This document shows, piece after piece, positions 34,240-43,073 of a DNA stretch of 64,000 bases. The stretch comes from Undibacterium paludis (lineage in GTDB: Bacteria; Pseudomonadota; Gammaproteobacteria; Burkholderiales; Burkholderiaceae_D). Positions within the stretch are counted from its first letter, which is position 1, and each line of letters begins with the position of its first letter. The stretch lies in NCBI RefSeq assembly GCF_022568815.1, contig NZ_JAKZHX010000011.1:186001-250000 (forward strand), written 5' to 3'. The notes under the pieces are model-generated. The model was not told the origin of the DNA and did no database searches. It worked only from the letters and a program-made list of their open reading frames with translations. The translations under genes and the position numbers were made by a program.

Positions 34240-35515
34240 AGTCAGTTTCCGTCCTGGCTAGTATGCTTTCGGCCACACGCAAGCCTGATTTCAACCCGTC
34301 TTCATGAAAACCATAGCCCGTCCATGCACCGGCAAACCAGATATGACGACGTCCCTGAATATTAGCTAGCTGGGTTTGCGCCCTGATTGCATCACTATCA
34401 AACACAGGATGGGAGTAATCAAAACTGTTGATGATGGTTTCTGGTGCCGGTTCCTCGATGGGGTTGAGCGTAACGATCACTGGTGCACTGAACGGCAGGG
34501 GTTGCAACTGGTTGATCAGGTAATGGACGCACACGCGTGCTTCATTTCCATTTTTGCTTTGATAATTCCAGGCTGACCAGGCTTTTTTATTCTCCGGCAG
34601 GAATCGTGTATCGGTATGCAGTACGGCGCGATTGGGTTGGTACTTGACGGAAGACAAGACATGTCTTTCTGTTGTCGTCGCATCGACCAGCATTTTCAGA
34701 CTTTGGTCACTATGAGTTGCCAGCACGACTTGTTCAAAAAGCTGTGCACCTTTGCTGGTGTGTACCTCGATAGTACCGGGCGATTTTTCGCGCACTGTCA
34801 GTACCGGTGTTTTCAAATAGCGATGGGCGATATGAGGTAACATCTTTTCCACATACTGCCTGGCGCCTCCTTGTACAGTTTGCCATTGTGGTCTGTCATT
34901 GACTTGCAGCAGGCCGTGGTTGTGGCAGAAATTGACGAAGGAGGAAAGCGGGAAGTCCATCATGGTCTCGACGGGGCAAGACCAGATGCAGGCAGCCATA
35001 GGGAGCAGGTACCACTGCCGGAATTCTTTGCTGTAGCCATGTTGATCCAGGAAACGACCGAGCGGCTGCTGGACGTCTTTTGGGAATGTTGCTGTGGCCA
35101 GGGCAGTTGCTTGCCTGTTAAACCGCAAGATGTCGCGGAGCATGCGCAGGAAAGCCGGGTTGAACAGATTGCGCCGCTGAACAAATACCGTATCAAGGTT
35201 TGCCCCCGCCCATTCGAGATGACGACCGGCTGTAGCGCGTGGGATCTTGACAGAAAAAGACATATCGGTAGCCACAGTCTTGACATCAAGCTCTTTAAAC
35301 AGCCTGATCAGATGAGGGTAAGTTTTGTGGTTAAACACGAGGAAGCCAGTATCGACACCATAAGTCTTGCCTTCCAGGCTGACATCAACGGTGTGAGTAT
35401 GTCCCCCAAAATAGTCATTGGCTTCAAAGAGGCTGACCTCATGTCCGGCGCGGGACAGATGGTAGGCACAGGACAGACCAGAAATGCCAGAACCGATGAT
35501 TGCTATTTTTGTCAT
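34214..35515 (-). CDS. COG2907 NAD/FAD-binding amine oxidase-like flavoprotein
   Basis: 433 aa. FAD dinucleotide motif IAIIGSGISGLSCAY, then LFEANDYFGGHTHTVDV at the front; WYLLPMAACIWSCP and WFAGAWTGYGFHEDGLKSG at the end close the FAD site. COG2907 proteins are annotated as predicted oxidoreductases; in Rhodobacter-type operons relatives take part in modified fatty acid formation during singlet-oxygen stress. First gene of the seven-gene minus-strand operon, with a TTGATG/TAGATA promoter upstream and divergent from a TetR gene. Confidence 0.86.
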   Translation of the reverse strand: MTKIAIIGSGISGLSCAYHLSRAGHEVSLFEANDYFGGHTHTVDVSLEGKTYGVDTGFLVFNHKTYPHLIRLFKELDVKTVATDMSFSVKIPRATAGRHLEWAGANLDTVFVQRRNLFNPAFLRMLRDILRFNRQATALATATFPKDVQQPLGRFLDQHGYSKEFRQWYLLPMAACIWSCPVETMMDFPLSSFVNFCHNHGLLQVNDRPQWQTVQGGARQYVEKMLPHIAHRYLKTPVLTVREKSPGTIEVHTSKGAQLFEQVVLATHSDQSLKMLVDATTTERHVLSSVKYQPNRAVLHTDTRFLPENKKAWSAWNYQSKNGNEARVCVHYLINQLQPLPFSAPVIVTLNPIEEPAPETIINSFDYSHPVFDSDAIRAQTQLANIQGRRHIWFAGAWTGYGFHEDGLKSGLRVAESILARTETDYESSARAA

Positions 35516-35652
35516 TTTAAAAGATGCCGATTAGAAAGCTTGATCAAAATTTACCCTGGATATAACACCAGCACAGTCTATGAAGGTCCCTGTTGAGGCC
35601 CAATACTATTTACGTTGCCGACTTATCTCTGGATTCAGGAATTGCAAAAAAA

Positions 35653-35681
35653 TATCTAATTATTTCTGGTTCATTCATCAA
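35653..35681 (-). promoter_or_regulatory. candidate sigma-70 promoter of the flavoprotein/cfa operon
   Basis: Read on the minus strand: -35 TTGATG (35681-35676), 17 bases, -10 TAGATA (35658-35653). It lies about 140 bases before the first start codon and close to the TetR-type repeat. Confidence 0.45.
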
Positions 35682-35714
35682 ATCGCATCGCAAAAGAACT
35701 TGTGTCAGTTAAAA

Positions 35715-35751
35715 TATGACTCTATATTTATTTTGTGACTCATCAGTCATA
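35715..35751. promoter_or_regulatory. TGACT/AGTCA repeats, candidate TetR operator
   Basis: TATGACT (35715-35721) is mirrored by AGTCATA (35745-35751). Inside this, TGACT (35736-35740), CATC, AGTCA (35745-35749) form a tight inverted repeat. The inner repeat lies between the -35 and -10 boxes of the tetR promoter. Confidence 0.5.
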
Positions 35752-35760
35752 AAATATACT
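35733..35760 (+). promoter_or_regulatory. candidate promoter of the tetR-type gene
   Basis: TTGTGA (35733-35738), 16 bases, TATACT (35755-35760), 29 bases before ATG 35789. The TGACT-CATC-AGTCA repeat covers the spacer, as expected for an autorepressor. Confidence 0.5.
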
Positions 35761-35788
35761 ACAAAGTCTTTGTTTGTGCAGAAAAATA

Positions 35789-36409
35789 ATGCAAATCAAA
35801 ATTCCTTTTAAAAAACAGCAATTTGACGCGCGTGAAGAAGCGATCATTGATGCCGTTAACCGCCTTTTATCAGAAAAAGGTTATGACTTAATGACAATGG
35901 ATGATGTCGCCGATGCGGTGGGTATTGCCAAAGGCAGCCTGTACAAGCATTTTTCGTCCAAGGAAAAACTGGCTGCTGCTGCAATGACGCGGCTTTTGAA
36001 GGCAACTCAGGCAGAACTCGATACTCTGCCGGATGAGATGTTGGCGATTAACAAGATCAGGCATATTCTGGCCTGGTCCTTGCGACTCAGATTGCAAGGG
36101 GGGGTTCCACACCTGCCATCGACCAGCCTGGCTTTGCAGCGCAGTTTGATGCTTAATCTTGACTACGTCATGGTGGCACTGCGCGTCAATAAACGCTTCT
36201 ATGCGCTGGTAGGCAAGGCGCGCGAACAAGGTTCGCTGACACCGCTGGTGCCCGATGATGTACTGGTGTACACCCTGTATTCACGTGCTTGTGACCCGAC
36301 AATGGAATTTTTGTTGCGCGATCAGCGCTTGACGCATGAGCAGATTGTCGACGCCATGGTACACGCAACCATTGGTGGTTTTTTATCCGAAGCCGGCCGT
36401 CAATTCTGA
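35789..36409 (+). CDS. TetR-family regulator
   Basis: 206 aa. N-terminal helix-turn-helix: IIDAVNRLLSEKGYDLMTMDDVADAVGIAKGSLYKHF (in parts), the standard TetR recognition pattern with SLYKHFSSKE. The ligand domain is not specific. The frame opens at a TTG (35774); ATG 35789 gives the usual length. Divergent from the seven-gene operon and convergent with DUF2783, whose stop it overlaps by 10 bases. Most likely controls itself and the divergent operon. Confidence 0.88.
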   Translation: MQIKIPFKKQQFDAREEAIIDAVNRLLSEKGYDLMTMDDVADAVGIAKGSLYKHFSSKEKLAAAAMTRLLKATQAELDTLPDEMLAINKIRHILAWSLRLRLQGGVPHLPSTSLALQRSLMLNLDYVMVALRVNKRFYALVGKAREQGSLTPLVPDDVLVYTLYSRACDPTMEFLLRDQRLTHEQIVDAMVHATIGGFLSEAGRQF

Positions 36410-36639
36410 GTACGGGCTTGCTTTTCTGTCGCCAGATGCAAGGCCTCTTTCAGAATGCTGATGTCACCAATATGGTTGGCCAGCAGCAAGATCAGCCTGG
36501 CGTTAAAGCTGCTGCTGGCTCCATCGCTTAAATCGCGATGAGCGTCAATCAGTAACTGGTAAAAGTCATCGCCGGGACTGTAATCACGCTGCGCGATCTT
36601 GTCGGGGTAATGGAAATTCGCTTGCAGGTTCAAAGGCAT
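36400..36639 (-). CDS. DUF2783 small protein
   Basis: 79 aa. Pattern: YSPGDDFYQLLIDAHRDLSD, SSSFNARLILLLANHIGDISIL (in parts). DUF2783 proteins follow FAD-dependent hydroxylase genes, as here (10-base overlap with the monooxygenase). Probably a small helical partner; function unknown. Confidence 0.8.
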   Translation of the reverse strand: MPLNLQANFHYPDKIAQRDYSPGDDFYQLLIDAHRDLSDGASSSFNARLILLLANHIGDISILKEALHLATEKQARTQN

Positions 36640-38321
36640 GATGTCGTTTCCTGTAAATTATCAGTAGCATTGCTGATGGCCTGCTGTATCAGCTCCGGCT
36701 GGAATTGCCGCCAGCGCGCTGCCAGATGCTGGTCGGGCCGCAACAAATGAAAGCTGTCATTGGGTGCGCCATAGCGCTGGCGCAATAGGCCTTTGACATC
36801 GTGCAGGACAGGCAGACCCTCAAGATGACTGGCCTCTGCCCGTTCGCTGATGATGATGGTATGTATAGGGATGGCCGCACTTGCCAGGCCGGAAAATGCA
36901 GCCAGCTTTTCTGCACTCAGGTCGAGGACTGATTCGCAAAAATACAGGCCGCAAAAAGCCGATTGCAAATGATCGAGTAAAAAGCCTGCTTCGCCGGCGC
37001 AAGTCACCGGTCCGTCTTCGAATGGTGCACCAGGCTGCATTGTCGTATCAAAGCAGTCGATGTCAGCTGTGTTCAAGCTGGATTCAGACAATATGGATGG
37101 TACCGACAGACGCCCGGAATTGACAAGTTTGCGCGCAAACGCATGCTCTTGCGCCAGTTCCAGTACGGCATTGCGAAAACATGTGCTGATGGTACTTTTG
37201 GGTGTGATGAAATCAGTGGAGCGTGTCGAGTTGAGCAGGTTTTCATCGGCGGCAAACACACGCTCGTCGGAATAGCTGTCCAGTAAGCTTGTATCCGCCT
37301 TGCCATCCACGACCAGCTTCAACTTCCAGACCAGGTTGTCTGCATCCTGTATGCCAGAATTGGCGCCGCGCGCACCAAAGGGTGATACCTGGTGTGCGGC
37401 ATCACCGGCAAACAGGACACGACCAGAACGGAATTTTTCCATACGCCTGCACTGGAAGGTATACACGCTGACCCATTCGAGTTCAAATTCCCTGTCGTCA
37501 CCGAGCATGGACTTGATGCGCGGAATGACATTTTCAGGCTTGCGCTCTTCCACCGGGTCGGCATCCCATCCCAGCTGGAAATCAATGCGCCAGACATTGT
37601 CCGCTTCACGATGCAGCAGCACAGACTGGTTGGGATGGAAGGGAGGATCAAACCAGAACCAGCGTTCTGCAGGAAAGTCGGCCTTCATCACTACGTCGGC
37701 GATCAGAAAACGGTCCATGAAGACCTTACCCTCGACTTCCAGACCCAGCATCTGGCGTATGAGGCTGCGTGCACCGTCACAGGCAATCAGCCAGTCGGCT
37801 TGCAAACTGTAGTCACCTTCCGGTGTTGTTATCTGCAAAGTGGAAAATTCTTCATTCTGCTTAATTGCTGTGACACGGCTTTTCCAGCGCAACTCAATGC
37901 CTAATTCCACTGCACGTTGTACCAGGAATTCTTCGAGATAATATTGCTGCAGATTCACCATGCCAGGGTGCTTGTGATCGGGCGCTGGCAAGAGGTTGAA
38001 ATTGAAAACTTCATCCTTGCGAAAGAAAGTGCGCCCCACATTCCATTCCACACCCTTGTCACGCACCGCCGATGCCACACCCAGCCTGTCGAGTATCTCC
38101 AGCGTGCGCTTGGCGTAGCATAAACCGCGCGAACCTACCGATACCGTATCATCATCATCAAGCACCAGTACATCAAGCCCTTGCAACTTGCAATCTATTG
38201 CCGCCGTCAGGCCAACAGGGCCGGCACCGACAATAACAACTGTGCGGCGCGTGGCTTCCTCGGCTTGCAACTCCGGCGGAGTCACAAAAGGGAATTGCTG
38301 ATATTGATAAGTGCTAAGCAA
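36630..38321 (-). CDS. FAD-dependent aromatic-ring hydroxylase (MhpA-like)
   Basis: 563 aa. FAD motif VVIVGAGPVGLTAAIDC near residue 30, the DG-type motif WLIACDGARSLIRQ near 180, and the second FAD motif GDAAHQVSPFGARGANSGIQDADNL near 300 (in parts). These define class A flavoprotein monooxygenases such as MhpA and PobA relatives, which hydroxylate phenolic compounds with NAD(P)H and O2. Substrate unknown. It may be co-transcribed with DUF2783 and lies near the MBL/IclR pair, suggesting a small catabolic cluster. Confidence 0.85.
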   Translation of the reverse strand: MLSTYQYQQFPFVTPPELQAEEATRRTVVIVGAGPVGLTAAIDCKLQGLDVLVLDDDDTVSVGSRGLCYAKRTLEILDRLGVASAVRDKGVEWNVGRTFFRKDEVFNFNLLPAPDHKHPGMVNLQQYYLEEFLVQRAVELGIELRWKSRVTAIKQNEEFSTLQITTPEGDYSLQADWLIACDGARSLIRQMLGLEVEGKVFMDRFLIADVVMKADFPAERWFWFDPPFHPNQSVLLHREADNVWRIDFQLGWDADPVEERKPENVIPRIKSMLGDDREFELEWVSVYTFQCRRMEKFRSGRVLFAGDAAHQVSPFGARGANSGIQDADNLVWKLKLVVDGKADTSLLDSYSDERVFAADENLLNSTRSTDFITPKSTISTCFRNAVLELAQEHAFARKLVNSGRLSVPSILSESSLNTADIDCFDTTMQPGAPFEDGPVTCAGEAGFLLDHLQSAFCGLYFCESVLDLSAEKLAAFSGLASAAIPIHTIIISERAEASHLEGLPVLHDVKGLLRQRYGAPNDSFHLLRPDQHLAARWRQFQPELIQQAISNATDNLQETTSCL

Positions 38322-38439
38322 GACATAACTCCAGCTAGAACATTAAGCCTGAGGCAAAGTGAGATGCAGATATTGACATCAAGACTGCAAACAAAACTGG
38401 CACTTCTCTTGTTTTTCTCTGTGGTGTAGCAGGGAATTC

Positions 38440-38489
38440 GAGCGGCATGCCGCTCGCCTGCGTAACGAAGACTGCCTGCAAGCAGTCTT
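38440..38489. repeat. two adjacent perfect palindromes between minus-strand genes
   Basis: GAGCGGCATGCCGCTC (38440-38455) is a perfect 16-base palindrome. AAGACTGC (38468-38475) pairs with GCAGTCTT (38482-38489) over a 6-base loop. On the minus strand, where both neighbours are coded, no T-run follows. It may be a REP-like element or a factor-independent stop for the MBL gene. Confidence 0.5.
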
Positions 38490-38526
38490 TCCACCCTCGG
38501 TGTCTTTGTGTTGAGAGGTCTTGACC

Positions 38527-39489
38527 TTACCCCTCCAAGCTCTTCCACATCTCCACATCCCGCTCAGCTGTCCACACGCGCGGGTCAGCATAACCGGATG
38601 CTTCATCAAAAGCCCGTGTCACGTCAAACGGCAGGCAATGATCAAAAATCACCCAGTGCCCGTACTTGGGTTTCAAGACGTTGTAAGTATTCTTGTAAAT
38701 GGTATTGAGATCATGTTGCTGCTGCTGGCCTGCCTTGACACTGGCATACAGGTCGCTGATGAAGGCACGGGTTTCGCTCAGCCCGGCAGCTACCAGTTCT
38801 GGTGTGGTCAGTGCTGCTCCACGGCCAGGCACCAGTTTTTCTGCCTGCATTGCTTCCAGATTGCTCAGGGTTTGCGGCCAGTCTGAATAATAGGCGTCAC
38901 CGGCATAAGGTGTTGCGCCGAATTCAACCAGGTCGCCAGAGAACAGGACTTTCTCTTGCGGCAGCCAGACGATGGTGTCGCCCTTGGTATGGCCACGCCC
39001 CACCTGCATGATTTTCACTTCGAGCTTGCCCAGCCAGAGCGACATCTCACCCTTGAAGGTGATCGTCGGCCAGGTCAGGCCGGGAACGCTTTCCACGGCG
39101 CGGAACAGGCGCGGGAAACGGCCTATTTCACTCTTCATATCAGCTTCACCGCGTTCCACGATCAGGTCATAGGTGTCGCGGCTGGCTATGATGTGTTCCA
39201 GGCCCTCGGCCACATAGCCGCTGGCCCCGAGTACGCGTACTGCATGGTAGTGCGACATCACTACGTACTTGATCGGTTTATCCGTCACTTCGCGGATGCG
39301 GCGGACCACATCCTGTGCCATGATGGGTGTAGCCTGGGTATCAATGACCATGACCGCATCGTCGCCGATGATGATGCCGGTATTGGGGTCGCCCTCTGCT
39401 GTATAAGCATAGGCATGTTCGGATAACTGCTGGAAGCTGACCTTCTTTTCTTCCAAGTCCGCGTGGGAGGCAAATTGCTTGGTGCTCAT
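38527..39489 (-). CDS. metallo-beta-lactamase-fold protein with a reduced metal site
   Basis: 320 aa from ATG 39489. MBL-fold layout is clear: MVIDTQATP, H80-Y-H82-A-V84-R85, VGRGH167TKGDT, FSGD186LVEFG. In usual members the first motif is HxHxDH and a later His lies in PGHG; here the D-H are replaced by V84-R85 and the later motif reads PGRG (R223). So the first-site ligands remain while the second-site ligands appear lost. Likely a hydrolase or oxidoreductase with one metal. The TTG at 39522 is less likely as start. Divergent from the IclR gene. Confidence 0.83.
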   Translation of the reverse strand: MSTKQFASHADLEEKKVSFQQLSEHAYAYTAEGDPNTGIIIGDDAVMVIDTQATPIMAQDVVRRIREVTDKPIKYVVMSHYHAVRVLGASGYVAEGLEHIIASRDTYDLIVERGEADMKSEIGRFPRLFRAVESVPGLTWPTITFKGEMSLWLGKLEVKIMQVGRGHTKGDTIVWLPQEKVLFSGDLVEFGATPYAGDAYYSDWPQTLSNLEAMQAEKLVPGRGAALTTPELVAAGLSETRAFISDLYASVKAGQQQQHDLNTIYKNTYNVLKPKYGHWVIFDHCLPFDVTRAFDEASGYADPRVWTAERDVEMWKSLEG

Positions 39490-39515
39490 GTGGATGACCT
39501 TAACGATGTTTGATG

Positions 39516-39532
39516 TGCTCAATGATTGAGCA
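39516..39532. promoter_or_regulatory. perfect palindrome, candidate IclR operator
   Basis: TGCTCAA (39516-39522), TGA, TTGAGCA (39526-39532). It lies in the divergent gap between the MBL gene (start 39489) and the IclR gene (start 39625), where an IclR-type site is expected. Confidence 0.55.
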
Positions 39533-39624
39533 GATGATATGGAACAAGAATAAGCATTAATTCGTTATTTGTAAATGCATTTGTTAATAGTAAAATATAT
39601 TCGTATCTAGACTGAGGGGCCGGT

Positions 39625-40410
39625 ATGACAGAAAAAATCAAGGAAAGACGTGGCATCGGTGCAATAGAAGTCGGTGGCCTGCTCCTGAATGCGTTGGTCA
39701 ATTCTGGTCGCGCCCTGTCACTGGGCGACCTGGCGCGCGAAAGCGGCATGCCGGCATCCAAGGCACATGCCTACCTGGTTAGTTTTGGCAAACTCGGTCT
39801 GATAGAACAGGATGCCGCGACGGGAGCTTATCAACTGGGCCCCTTCGCCCTGCAAATGGGCCTGGTCAGCCTGCAGCAGATCACCCCGGTCAAGCTGGCC
39901 ATTCCCGAAGTCAATCGTCTGGCAGCCAGCATGGACCAGACTGTGGCACTGGCAGTGTGGGGCAGTCATGGCCCCACGGTAATCTATATTGCAGAATCAA
40001 GCAGGCCCATACATGTCAATATGCACGCCGGTTCTGTGATGTCCATGCTGGGGACCGCGACCGGCCTGGTGTTTTCCGCTTTTTTGCCGAGCAATCTGGT
40101 GGACAAGGTCATCGTCCGTGAAATGCAGGACGAACAGGTGATAGGCCAGGCTGGTGTGCAAATGAGCAAACAGGATATTGCCGGTGTGCTCTCTGAAGTC
40201 AGGCAGCAGGGTTTGGCCAGGGCGCAGGGATTGCCCATCCCTGGCATCAATGCCTTGAGCGCTCCGGTATTCAACCATGCCCGGGCATTGAGCCTGGTGA
40301 TGACAGCTACCGGGCCAAAAGGGTGTTTCGACACCAGCTGGGATGGCAAACTGGCAACTGCCCTGCGGGCCAGCGCTAGTCGTTTATCGCGTCAACTGGG
40401 TTATACATGA
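39625..40410 (+). CDS. IclR-family regulator
   Basis: 261 aa. N-terminal winged helix (LLLNALVNSGRALSLGDLARESGMPASKAHAYLVSFGKLGLIEQD, in parts) and the IclR effector domain (LGPFALQMGLVSL, VAGS/AGSVMSMLGTATGLVFSAFL). Probably controls the divergent MBL gene and perhaps the hydroxylase further left through the palindrome at 39516. The ligand is likely an aromatic acid, by context only. Convergent with the glutathione peroxidase gene. Confidence 0.88.
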   Translation: MTEKIKERRGIGAIEVGGLLLNALVNSGRALSLGDLARESGMPASKAHAYLVSFGKLGLIEQDAATGAYQLGPFALQMGLVSLQQITPVKLAIPEVNRLAASMDQTVALAVWGSHGPTVIYIAESSRPIHVNMHAGSVMSMLGTATGLVFSAFLPSNLVDKVIVREMQDEQVIGQAGVQMSKQDIAGVLSEVRQQGLARAQGLPIPGINALSAPVFNHARALSLVMTATGPKGCFDTSWDGKLATALRASASRLSRQLGYT

Positions 40411-40437
40411 CGGGAACATGCTTGCCCCGGTCATGGT

Positions 40438-41007
40438 TTATTGAACGGCCAGGGCTTTCTCGACGTCAGCTACCAGCTTCTTATCGTCAGGTGCAGTGAC
40501 GCTGGAATACGCAGCGACGACATGACCTTTGCGGTCTATCAGGTATTTGTAAAAATTCCACTTCGGTGTTGTACCGGTCGCTTTGATCAACTGCGCATGC
40601 AGGGGATTGACGTCCTTGCCCATGACAGAAGATTTGCTGAACATGGGGAATTTCACACCATAGGTATTGAAGCAAAAATCGGCAATCTGTTTGTCATTGC
40701 CTGGCTCCTGCTTGCCAAAATCATTGGATGGAAAGCCCAGCACTACCAGGCCCTGTTCAGCATACTTGGCGTACATTGCTTCCAGGCCTTCATATTGTTT
40801 GGTGAAGCCACAATAGCTTGCCGTATTGACGACCAGGGCGACCTTGCCCTTGTACTGACAAAGGTCTTGCGGCGCTTCATCTTGCAGGCGCTTGAATTTA
40901 TGGTTCAGCACAGCAGGGCAGGAATCACCACTATCAGCCCAGGCGCCCATGGAACAACTGATCATACCCAGAAAAACAGCAACTTGAATTGGTGTGCGTC
41001 GCAACAT
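40438..41007 (-). CDS. exported glutathione peroxidase (Cys type)
   Basis: 189 aa with a signal peptide (about 1-24). Peroxidase motifs: NTASYCGFT with peroxidatic C66, GFPSNDFGKQEPG, and KWNFYKYLIDRKG. The Cys, Gln and Trp of the catalytic set are kept. Reduces hydroperoxides, probably in the periplasm with thioredoxin-like donors. It stands alone, convergent with the IclR gene. Confidence 0.88.
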   Translation of the reverse strand: MLRRTPIQVAVFLGMISCSMGAWADSGDSCPAVLNHKFKRLQDEAPQDLCQYKGKVALVVNTASYCGFTKQYEGLEAMYAKYAEQGLVVLGFPSNDFGKQEPGNDKQIADFCFNTYGVKFPMFSKSSVMGKDVNPLHAQLIKATGTTPKWNFYKYLIDRKGHVVAAYSSVTAPDDKKLVADVEKALAVQ

Positions 41008-41339
41008 GGTGAACTCCTGAAGAAGAGGATGTCATCTTAGCGCAGACTGCGGAAAATATATAGATTATGGATCAGCTTATTGCAGTTTAAAAAAATCCCC
41101 AGTACAGAGGCAAGGTAAAACGAAGACGCGCAATCCTTGTCAAGATTTGCAAGCCTGCGGTCTTTCACCTGCCTTTCTCCGGACTTCCGTAGCCCTGTAG
41201 TGAATCTTCAAGTCCTGTTTTGCTCCAAAAACGTTTATGCAAAAAACATATATAAAACGGTGAAAGACTTCGTTTTAATTTATAAGACCCCGATTTATTC
41301 TGTATTCCTCAGAAAAAATATGACTTTCAGGACCTACAG
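41008..41339. other. 332-base divergent control region, gpx and sbp
   Basis: No gene. Close to sbp it holds the inverted repeat AAAACG (41254-41259) and CGTTTT (41271-41276) set in TATATA/TTTATA flanks. A similar pair lies in front of cysT (49352-49389). Promoters were not identified with confidence. Confidence 0.45.
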
Positions 41340-42353
41340 ATGACGATCAAAAAATTCTTACTTGGCACTATCCTTGCTGCGACAGGCAGTATTGGCAGCG
41401 TTGCACTGGCAGCTGATGTCAGCTTGCTTAATGTATCTTACGACCCGACCCGCGAGCTGTATCAGGAGGTCAACCAGGCTTTCGCCAAGCAATGGAAGAC
41501 CAAGACAGGTGACAATGTCACTATCAAGCAGTCACATGGTGGTTCTGGCAAGCAGGCGCGCGCCGTGATTGATGGACTTGATGCTGATGTGGTCACTCTG
41601 GCCCTGGCTTATGATACCGATGCCCTGGCAGAAAAAGGCCTCCTGGAGAAAGCCTGGCAAAAACGTTTGCCGCACAATGCGTCGCCTTATTCTTCGACCA
41701 TCGTCTTCTTGGTGCGCAAGGGTAATCCCAAAGGTATCAAGGATTGGGGTGACATCATCAAACCCGGCGTGTCCGTGATAACACCTAATCCAAAAACTTC
41801 AGGCGGTGCACGCTGGAATCACCTGGCAGCCTGGGGTTATGCCCTGAAATTGCCCGGCGGCAGCGAAGCAACAGCCAAGGACTTTTTGGCCAAACTGTAC
41901 AAGAACGTACCTGTGCTGGATTCTGGCGCGCGAGGCGCCACCACGACTTTTGTCGAACGTGGCATAGGGGATGTCTTGCTGGCCTGGGAAAACGAAGCCT
42001 TGCTGGCGATCAAGGAACTCGGTCCGGACAAGGTAGAAATTGTTGCGCCGTCCACCAGCATACTGGCCGAACCTTCCATCGCTGTGGTCGATAAGGTCGT
42101 GGACCGTCGCGGCACGCGCAAAGTGGCTGAGGCTTATCTCAACTACCTGTACACCGATGAAGGACAGGATACGATAGCCAAGCATTACTATCGCCCGACC
42201 ACGGAAAAAGCGTCGAAAAAATATGCGGCGCAATTCCCCAAAGTGAAGCTGTTCACCATCGACGACACTTTTGGCGGCTGGACCAAGGCGCAAAAAGATC
42301 ACTTTGCCGACGGCGGGATTTTTGACCAGATTTACCAGCCAGGTAAAAAATAG
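41340..42353 (+). CDS. sbp: periplasmic sulfate-binding protein
   Basis: 337 aa with a signal peptide ending at about LAADVS. Sulfate-binding signatures: [76 protein letters not shown] (in parts). It delivers sulfate (or thiosulfate) to CysTWA, whose genes lie 7 kb downstream. AGGACC precedes ATG 41340. Confidence 0.93.
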   Translation: MTIKKFLLGTILAATGSIGSVALAADVSLLNVSYDPTRELYQEVNQAFAKQWKTKTGDNVTIKQSHGGSGKQARAVIDGLDADVVTLALAYDTDALAEKGLLEKAWQKRLPHNASPYSSTIVFLVRKGNPKGIKDWGDIIKPGVSVITPNPKTSGGARWNHLAAWGYALKLPGGSEATAKDFLAKLYKNVPVLDSGARGATTTFVERGIGDVLLAWENEALLAIKELGPDKVEIVAPSTSILAEPSIAVVDKVVDRRGTRKVAEAYLNYLYTDEGQDTIAKHYYRPTTEKASKKYAAQFPKVKLFTIDDTFGGWTKAQKDHFADGGIFDQIYQPGKK

Positions 42354-42406
42354 TTTTGCACTGACAACAGGATCGAAGACCGCACATCAGTCAAGGAGGA
42401 TAATTC

Positions 42407-42979
42407 ATGAGTATCTTGCTGCTATCGGGAAGTCCGTCTTTCCCTTCGCGCTCGGCTCGTCTGCTGCAATTCGTTGGTGAAAAACTCAACGAACTGGGGC
42501 AACGCACCAGCAGTCTGCATGTCAGGGATCTGCCGGCACAAGCTCTGCTCCACGCTGATTTCAGCTGTCCTGAACTGGCAACGGCCAAAGCTTCGCTGGC
42601 CAAGGCAGATGCGATCGTTATCGCAACCCCTATCTACAAGGCTGCGTATAGTGGTTTGCTGAAAAGTTTTCTCGATATCCTGCCGCAAGAGGGATTGGAG
42701 GGCAAGCTGGTCTTGCCCCTGGCAACCGGTGGCAGCCAGTCCCATATGCTGGCCCTTGATTATGGTTTGCGGCCGGTGCTGGCTGCTCTGGCAGCCCGTC
42801 ATATCCTGCCCAGCATTTATGCCACCGATGCACAGGTGAGCTGGTCAGAACTGCACGGGCTGGAGCTTGACGCTGCAATCCAGAAGCGGGTACAGGACGG
42901 TGTGCGCATGCTGCTGGAAAGTCTGTTGATTTCGCATCGCTATGCGCCAGCTTCACAGGTAGTCAGTCTGCCTTGCTGA
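42407..42979 (+). CDS. ssuE: NADPH-dependent FMN reductase of sulfonate use
   Basis: 190 aa flavodoxin-like protein: LLLSGSPSFPSRSARLL at the start, ADAIVIATPIYKAAYSGLLKSFLD in the middle, PLATGGSQSHMLALDYGLRP (in parts). SsuE supplies reduced FMN to the monooxygenase SsuD. Strong AGGAGG precedes ATG 42407. First gene of the ssu run. Confidence 0.92.
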   Translation: MSILLLSGSPSFPSRSARLLQFVGEKLNELGQRTSSLHVRDLPAQALLHADFSCPELATAKASLAKADAIVIATPIYKAAYSGLLKSFLDILPQEGLEGKLVLPLATGGSQSHMLALDYGLRPVLAALAARHILPSIYATDAQVSWSELHGLELDAAIQKRVQDGVRMLLESLLISHRYAPASQVVSLPC

Positions 42980-43073
42980 CGCTGCCTGCCAGGTAAGCCA
43001 AATATTTACGTCATCTCTGACATGCCGGCACGCCTGGCAGGGGGAAGTCTTGTCCTAAATTTGAAAGTGGAAT

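Noticed and set aside
29709..35515. RpoE/ChrR singlet-oxygen regulon
   Set aside because: The structural genes fit, but no rpoE or chrR gene lies here; a TetR gene takes the divergent position.
34871..35596. 241-codon open frame on the plus strand
   Set aside because: Antisense to the COG2907 flavoprotein gene, whose FAD motifs are intact.
40411..40437. Terminator hairpin between the IclR and glutathione peroxidase genes
   Set aside because: ATGAC and GTCAT arms are present nearby, but the stem is interrupted and there is no good T-run.
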